DNA from: Opitutia bacterium
GTDB lineage: Bacteria > Verrucomicrobiota > Verrucomicrobiia > Opitutales > Opitutaceae
Reading direction: 5' to 3'
NCBI GenBank assembly: GCA_002737275.1
Contig: NSIG01000026.1
Coordinates: 1 to 64,000 of the forward strand
DNA length: 64,000 nucleotides
The notes under the pieces were generated by a model, which was not told the origin of the DNA, did not search any database, and worked only from the letters and a program-made list of their open reading frames with translations. Below, piece by piece: positions 60,444 to 64,000 of the stretch (positions are counted from its first letter, which is position 1; each line of letters opens with the position of its first letter). The translations under genes and the position numbers were made by a program.

Positions 60444-62435
60444 TCAGAGACTCCGTGCGGCCACCACCACTGCTTCGGCTGTTATACCCAACTCTTTGTA
60501 GACTTGGGGCGCCGGAGCGCTGATGCCGAAGCGGTCAATCCCGACCACTTTACCATCGAGCCCGACATACTTGCGCCAAAGTCCGCTCACGCCCGCTTCG
60601 ACCGCTACGCGCTTGCGGCAAGAGGGTGGAATGATGCTGTCCCGATACTCCGAGGACTGGCGCTCAAAGCGTTCGAACGACGGCAGCGAGACCACGCGCG
60701 TTCCAGCTCCGAGCTCCTTGGCCGCAGCCAGAGCAAGGTGCAGTTCGCTGCCCGTCGAGAGAAGTAAATGAGTCAGGGGCGCCGTCTCTTGAACCGCAAC
60801 GTAGCCGCCCTTCAACACGCCCGCGCGCCGAGTGTGCGGCGGAATCTCGTTGAGCACCGGCACCGCCTGCCGCGAAAGCGCAATCAAGGTCGGGCCATCG
60901 GCACGCTCCAGCGCCGCCGCGTAGGCGCCGGCCGTTTCCTCGGGATCCGCCGGCCGGATCACGTCGAGATTCGGAATCAAACGCAGCGACGAAATGGTCT
61001 CGACGGGCTGATGGGTCGGCCCGTCCTCGCCTACGCCGATCGAATCGTGGGTGTAGATATAAATGACCGGCAACTTCGACAACGCCGCGATCCGCATCGA
61101 AGGGCGCGAGTAGTCGGCAAACACAAGAAACGTCGCGATACTGGGGCGGAACAATCCGTCGTAGGCCATGCCGTTGGCGATCGCCGCCATCCCATGCTCT
61201 CGAATGCCGAAGCGGATGTTGCGTCCACCGCGGTTAGCCGGATCGCAGTCGGCAACGCCGTTGATGAGATTCAAAGTCGAGCCATAGAGATCAGCACTTC
61301 CCCCCACCAGCAGGGGGAGCTCAGCCGCCAACGGTTGCAGCACGTCTCTGCCGGCGGCGCGGGTGCCGCCCAATTTCACATCCGGAGCAAACAGCGGAAT
61401 CTTTTCGAGCAAGTGAGCCGCGCTGGGCTGCGCGGTCGCCGAGTCCAGCAAGACTGACTTCTCGGGATTGGCCACGCGCCACGCCTTTAGGGTCTTATGC
61501 CACTTGTTTGAACTCCGAATGAGCCGTGCCTTGTGCCCGGCAAAGTAAGCGCGCACGTCGTCACTCACAAAAAAATGCTCCGTCGCAGGCAGTCCGAGCG
61601 AAACCCGCGCCGCCTCGGAGAACTTCGCGCCGCCTTCGCCATGACCCCTTGCTGTCCCCTGCACCTCGGCAATGCCCTTGCCGATGATCGTTTTGGCGAT
61701 GATCAACTGAGGTTTCCCCGACTTGGACTTCTTGGCCTTATTGAAGGCCTTCAGGATCGTCGCGAGATCGTGCCCGTCGATGGTCTGCACCTCCCACCCA
61801 ATCGCCTTAAAACGGAGCGCCGAACTCTCGCTTTGGGTGCGGTCTGCCATGGCGTCGAGCGTGACTTCGTTTGAGTCGTAAATCAAAATTAGATTATCGA
61901 GCTTCTGGTGGCCAGCAAAGGCGACAGACTCCATCGCGACGCCTTCCTGCATGCAACCGTCGCCGGCTAAGCAGACGACATGGTAGTCAAAAATGGTGTG
62001 CTCAGCGGTATTAAAACGAGCCGCTGCCATCTGCCCGGCGAGCGCCATACCCACGGCATTCCCGATCCCCTGCCCCAGCGGACCGGTCGTGCACTCTACG
62101 CCGGGAGTTTCGTGAAACTCCGGATGGCCGGGAGTTGTGCTATGCAACGCCCGGAACTTCTTCACCTGCTCCAGGGGCAAATCATAGCCGCTCAAGTGCA
62201 ACCAACCGTAAAGAAACATCGAACCATGACCGGCCGATAAGATGAAACGGTCTCGATTCAACCAACGAGGACGCTCGGGATTATGTACCAGCGCATGTCC
62301 GTAAAGAACCGCTCCGATTTCGGCCGCTCCGAGGGGTAGTCCGAGATGCCCGGAAGAACAGGCATGGACCGCGTCGATCGCGAGGCCGCGTGCTTGATTG
62401 GCCGCTTTGGCCAGAAGATGAGTTTGGAGCGTCAT
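60444..62435 (-). CDS. tkt: Transketolase
   Basis: A 663-residue transketolase of standard three-domain build. Thiamine diphosphate binding is seen in [33 protein letters not shown] (GDG ... N), with [34 protein letters not shown] and the [17 protein letters not shown]-terminal substrate segment. It transfers two-carbon units in the pentose phosphate pathway. The ATG at 62435 lies 122 bases downstream of the rplS stop codon, after the rplS terminator, so it likely has its own promoter. Confidence 0.96.
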   Translation of the reverse strand: MTLQTHLLAKAANQARGLAIDAVHACSSGHLGLPLGAAEIGAVLYGHALVHNPERPRWLNRDRFILSAGHGSMFLYGWLHLSGYDLPLEQVKKFRALHSTTPGHPEFHETPGVECTTGPLGQGIGNAVGMALAGQMAAARFNTAEHTIFDYHVVCLAGDGCMQEGVAMESVAFAGHQKLDNLILIYDSNEVTLDAMADRTQSESSALRFKAIGWEVQTIDGHDLATILKAFNKAKKSKSGKPQLIIAKTIIGKGIAEVQGTARGHGEGGAKFSEAARVSLGLPATEHFFVSDDVRAYFAGHKARLIRSSNKWHKTLKAWRVANPEKSVLLDSATAQPSAAHLLEKIPLFAPDVKLGGTRAAGRDVLQPLAAELPLLVGGSADLYGSTLNLINGVADCDPANRGGRNIRFGIREHGMAAIANGMAYDGLFRPSIATFLVFADYSRPSMRIAALSKLPVIYIYTHDSIGVGEDGPTHQPVETISSLRLIPNLDVIRPADPEETAGAYAAALERADGPTLIALSRQAVPVLNEIPPHTRRAGVLKGGYVAVQETAPLTHLLLSTGSELHLALAAAKELGAGTRVVSLPSFERFERQSSEYRDSIIPPSCRKRVAVEAGVSGLWRKYVGLDGKVVGIDRFGISAPAPQVYKELGITAEAVVVAARSL

Positions 62436-62494
62436 ACGAAATAAAGGATAGAACTAATCTGAAAAAAAGACTGAACACATGATTTTCCGGACAC

Positions 62495-62522
62495 AAAAAA
62501 AGCGAGCCCCGAAAGGCTCGCT
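62495..62522 (-). terminator. Intrinsic terminator after rplS
   Basis: On the minus strand AGCGAGCC-TTTCGG-GGCTCGCT forms an 8-bp perfect stem followed by a run of six or more T. Confidence 0.88.
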
Positions 62523-62557
62523 TTAGCTGAAAAATCGCATCGTCCAGATGAACGATT

Positions 62558-62974
62558 TTAGCTGGCCGCAACGGGCGCTTGCGCAGGAGCGGAAGCAACC
62601 ACCGACGCCGGCGCGGCCACCGTGCGGACTTCCCGTTCCTTGACCGCAACCGCAGCCTTACCCGTGCGATTACGCAGGTAATAGAGCCGGGCGCGCATCA
62701 CCTCGGACTCGCGATCAACTTCAACTTTATCGATATTGGGCGAATTCACGGGGAATACGCGCTCAACGCCCTCGCCGTAGCTGATGCGACGGACTGTGAA
62801 CGTCTCGTGGATGCCGGCGCCTTTTCGGGCGATGACAATTCCGGCATAAATCTGGATGCGCTCTTTGTCGCCCTCACGGACCTTCGTGTGGACTCGCACA
62901 CCGTCACCGACTTTGAACGGTGTGATGTCTTTTTTCACCTGAGCGGCGGTGATTTGGCTGATGATCGGATGCAT
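62558..62974 (-). CDS. rplS: 50S ribosomal protein L19
   Basis: A 138-residue L19. The core (1-115) is canonical: [57 protein letters not shown] and RARLYYLR. An added C-terminal tail of about 25 residues, rich in Ala, Val and Pro ([20 protein letters not shown]), is unusual for the family. L19 sits at the 30S-50S interface. It is the last gene of the rpsP-trmD-rplS group, 8 bases after trmD. Confidence 0.96.
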   Translation of the reverse strand: MHPIISQITAAQVKKDITPFKVGDGVRVHTKVREGDKERIQIYAGIVIARKGAGIHETFTVRRISYGEGVERVFPVNSPNIDKVEVDRESEVMRARLYYLRNRTGKAAVAVKEREVRTVAAPASVVASAPAQAPVAAS

Positions 62975-62982
62975 GCTATGGA

Positions 62983-63654
62983 TTATTTAAGTAAATCAGG
63001 TCTGACGGATAAGGTTTTTGCCACTTGTCGCGCGTGCCGCCACTTTTCGATTTCAGCATGGTTCCCAGAGAGAAGAACCTCTGGAACGGACATACTCCTG
63101 AATTCGGCGGGACGCGTGTATTGAGGAAAGTCGAGCAACATGTTGGTGAAGGATTCGTGCGTCAACGACTTTTCCTCGCCTAGCACGCCCGGTATGAATC
63201 GGGCCAACGCATCGAGCACAACCGCCGCAGCCAAGGTGCCGTTGGTCAGAACGTAATCCCCGATGCTGATCTCTTGGTCGATCATCCGATCGCGAATCCG
63301 CTGATCTATGCCCTCGTAATGGCCGCTCAGCAGAACCAAGTGCCGCTCACGCGACAGGTCCAGCGCGAGCGCCGGCGATAACGGTGTGCCGTCGGGAGTA
63401 AGATAGATGCGGCGACAGCCCGGCGTCTGCAATTGCTCGATCGCCGCAAAGACTGGCTCGGGTTTCAAAACCATTCCGGCTCCGCCTCCAAACGGACGGT
63501 CATCGGCCGTGCGATGCTTGTCCGAGGTCCACCGCCGTAGATCATGCACTTCGACCTGCAAGTATCCGGCCTCGATGCCACGACCCAAAATGCTCTCGCC
63601 CAAAAATCCGTCCAACATGCGCGGAAATAAGGTAACGATATCGATGCGAAGCAT
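62983..63654 (-). CDS. trmD: tRNA (guanine-N1)-methyltransferase
   Basis: A 223-residue TrmD that methylates G37 of tRNAs. It has the SPOUT trefoil-knot motifs: [44 protein letters not shown], and the N-terminal [16 protein letters not shown]. It is somewhat shorter than the E. coli enzyme (255) at the C-terminus. A terminator-like hairpin separates it from rpsP, and rimM is absent from its usual place between the two. Confidence 0.95.
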   Translation of the reverse strand: MLRIDIVTLFPRMLDGFLGESILGRGIEAGYLQVEVHDLRRWTSDKHRTADDRPFGGGAGMVLKPEPVFAAIEQLQTPGCRRIYLTPDGTPLSPALALDLSRERHLVLLSGHYEGIDQRIRDRMIDQEISIGDYVLTNGTLAAAVVLDALARFIPGVLGEEKSLTHESFTNMLLDFPQYTRPAEFRSMSVPEVLLSGNHAEIEKWRHARQVAKTLSVRPDLLK

Positions 63655-63671
63655 AGAAATTTGGGTAAAAA

Positions 63672-63703
63672 CAAAAATCGCCCGAACCTTTCGGTCGGGC
63701 GAT
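63672..63703 (-). terminator. Terminator or attenuator between rpsP and trmD
   Basis: On the minus strand ATCGCCCGA and TCGGGCGAT form a 9-bp stem around a GAAAG-type loop, followed by TTTTTGTTTTT. It sits 25 bases after the rpsP stop codon and ends 17 bases before the trmD start codon, so trmD-rplS may depend on readthrough. Confidence 0.75.
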
Positions 63704-63728
63704 CAAAGAATGTCGGGTTTCCTCGTCC

Positions 63729-64000
63729 TCAGACTGCAACCGGTGCCGCCGCTTCGGCTGCGGGCGCGGCCCGGCGGGCGCGCTTGATCATCGCATGCAA
63801 AGTATCGGTCGGGAGAGCACCTTTGCTCATCCAGTAATCAACCCGTTCCAGGTTGACCTTGAATCCGTTGGCCTTGGCCCGTGGGTCATAAGAACCGATC
63901 GTTTCAACCGGAGCGCCGTCGCGTCGGGAACGTGCTTCGGCGATGACCACACGGTAATGGGGTTGATGAAGAGCGCCGATGCGGGTGAGGCGAATTTTGA
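63729..64000 (-). CDS. rpsP: 30S ribosomal protein S16 (5' end outside the window)
   Basis: About 90 residues are visible; the frame runs off the right edge with KIRLTRIGALHQPHYRVVIA and EARSRRDGAPVETIGSYDPR, so only the first few residues (normally M-x-L/V) are missing. The S16 core is complete after that. The C-terminus ends in an Ala/Pro-rich tail (RRAAPAAEAAAPVAV), reminiscent of the tail on L19 in the same cluster. A terminator-like hairpin follows before trmD. The GTG at 63950 is internal, not the start. Confidence 0.95.
   Translation of the reverse strand, partial: KIRLTRIGALHQPHYRVVIAEARSRRDGAPVETIGSYDPRAKANGFKVNLERVDYWMSKGALPTDTLHAMIKRARRAAPAAEAAAPVAV

Overview
The window is a GC-rich bacterial chromosome segment, most likely from Verrucomicrobiota, family Opitutaceae or close to it. 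This is inferred from several signs: two DUF1080 proteins, an esterase-like phytase protein whose C-terminal domain I associate with Opitutaceae secreted proteins, dense small intergenic palindromes (TTAACCACGAA-type and GTAGGAGCG-type), and near-absence of Shine-Dalgarno motifs in front of confident starts. It is mainly housekeeping chromosome plus several decayed genes. I see no phage, insertion sequence or CRISPR array.

Layout. 1-4.2 kb: 3' end of an M16 peptidase, a histone-deacetylase-like hydrolase, an SDR oxidoreductase beside a tRNA-Lys half fused to a dispersed repeat, and an exbB-exbD pair. 4.3-7.8 kb: leucine biosynthesis leuC-leuD with a divergent LysR regulator and a well-placed LysR box. 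8.2-11.8 kb: hydroxyacid dehydrogenase, Ldh_2 dehydrogenase and PfkB/KdgK-like sugar kinase, closed by a strong terminator. 11.8-17.2 kb: repeat-rich region with secreted hydrolases (GDSL-DUF1080 lipoprotein, ceramidase-like Tat substrate, BPSS1187-like hydrolase). 17.2-20.1 kb: small Cys-rich protein behind tRNA-Gly, recR, ybaB, an NAD-dependent epimerase-like gene, and a DJ-1/PfpI gene with an in-frame amber codon. 20.3-24.5 kb: flavoprotein disulfide reductase, an FkbM methyltransferase pseudogene carrying a palindromic element, hisA, and an M42 peptidase. 24.5-28.7 kb: clpX, clpP and tig, divergent from tsaB. 28.7-33.1 kb: a PEP-CTERM-like tail remnant, miaA, a GGDEF remnant, trpA, ppk2 and a Dabb protein. 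33.1-43.1 kb: DUF1080 and ankyrin proteins, GT61 glycosyltransferase, DUF6172, sulfurtransferase, rsgA, a DUF2293/MYG1/HIT cluster, a spermidine-synthase-like protein and trhO. 43.1-50.8 kb: rhlE-type helicase, PlsC/acyl-AMP-ligase fusion, a decayed membrane-protein gene, an ATPase plus TOPRIM-like gene pair, and an esterase-like phytase protein. 50.8-60.3 kb: AsmA-like protein and a marR-MFP-RND-tolC efflux operon with a clear MarR operator. 60.4-64 kb: tkt and the rplS-trmD-rpsP ribosomal/tRNA-modification cluster, cut by the right edge.

The best candidate for an undescribed system is the translationally coupled ATPase/TOPRIM-like pair at 47214-48892, which has the architecture of abortive-infection modules. 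Other unusual features are the palindromic repeat family (one copy inside a pseudogene, one abutting a tRNA half), the nonsense-interrupted DJ-1 gene, and the rpsP-trmD-rplS cluster without rimM.
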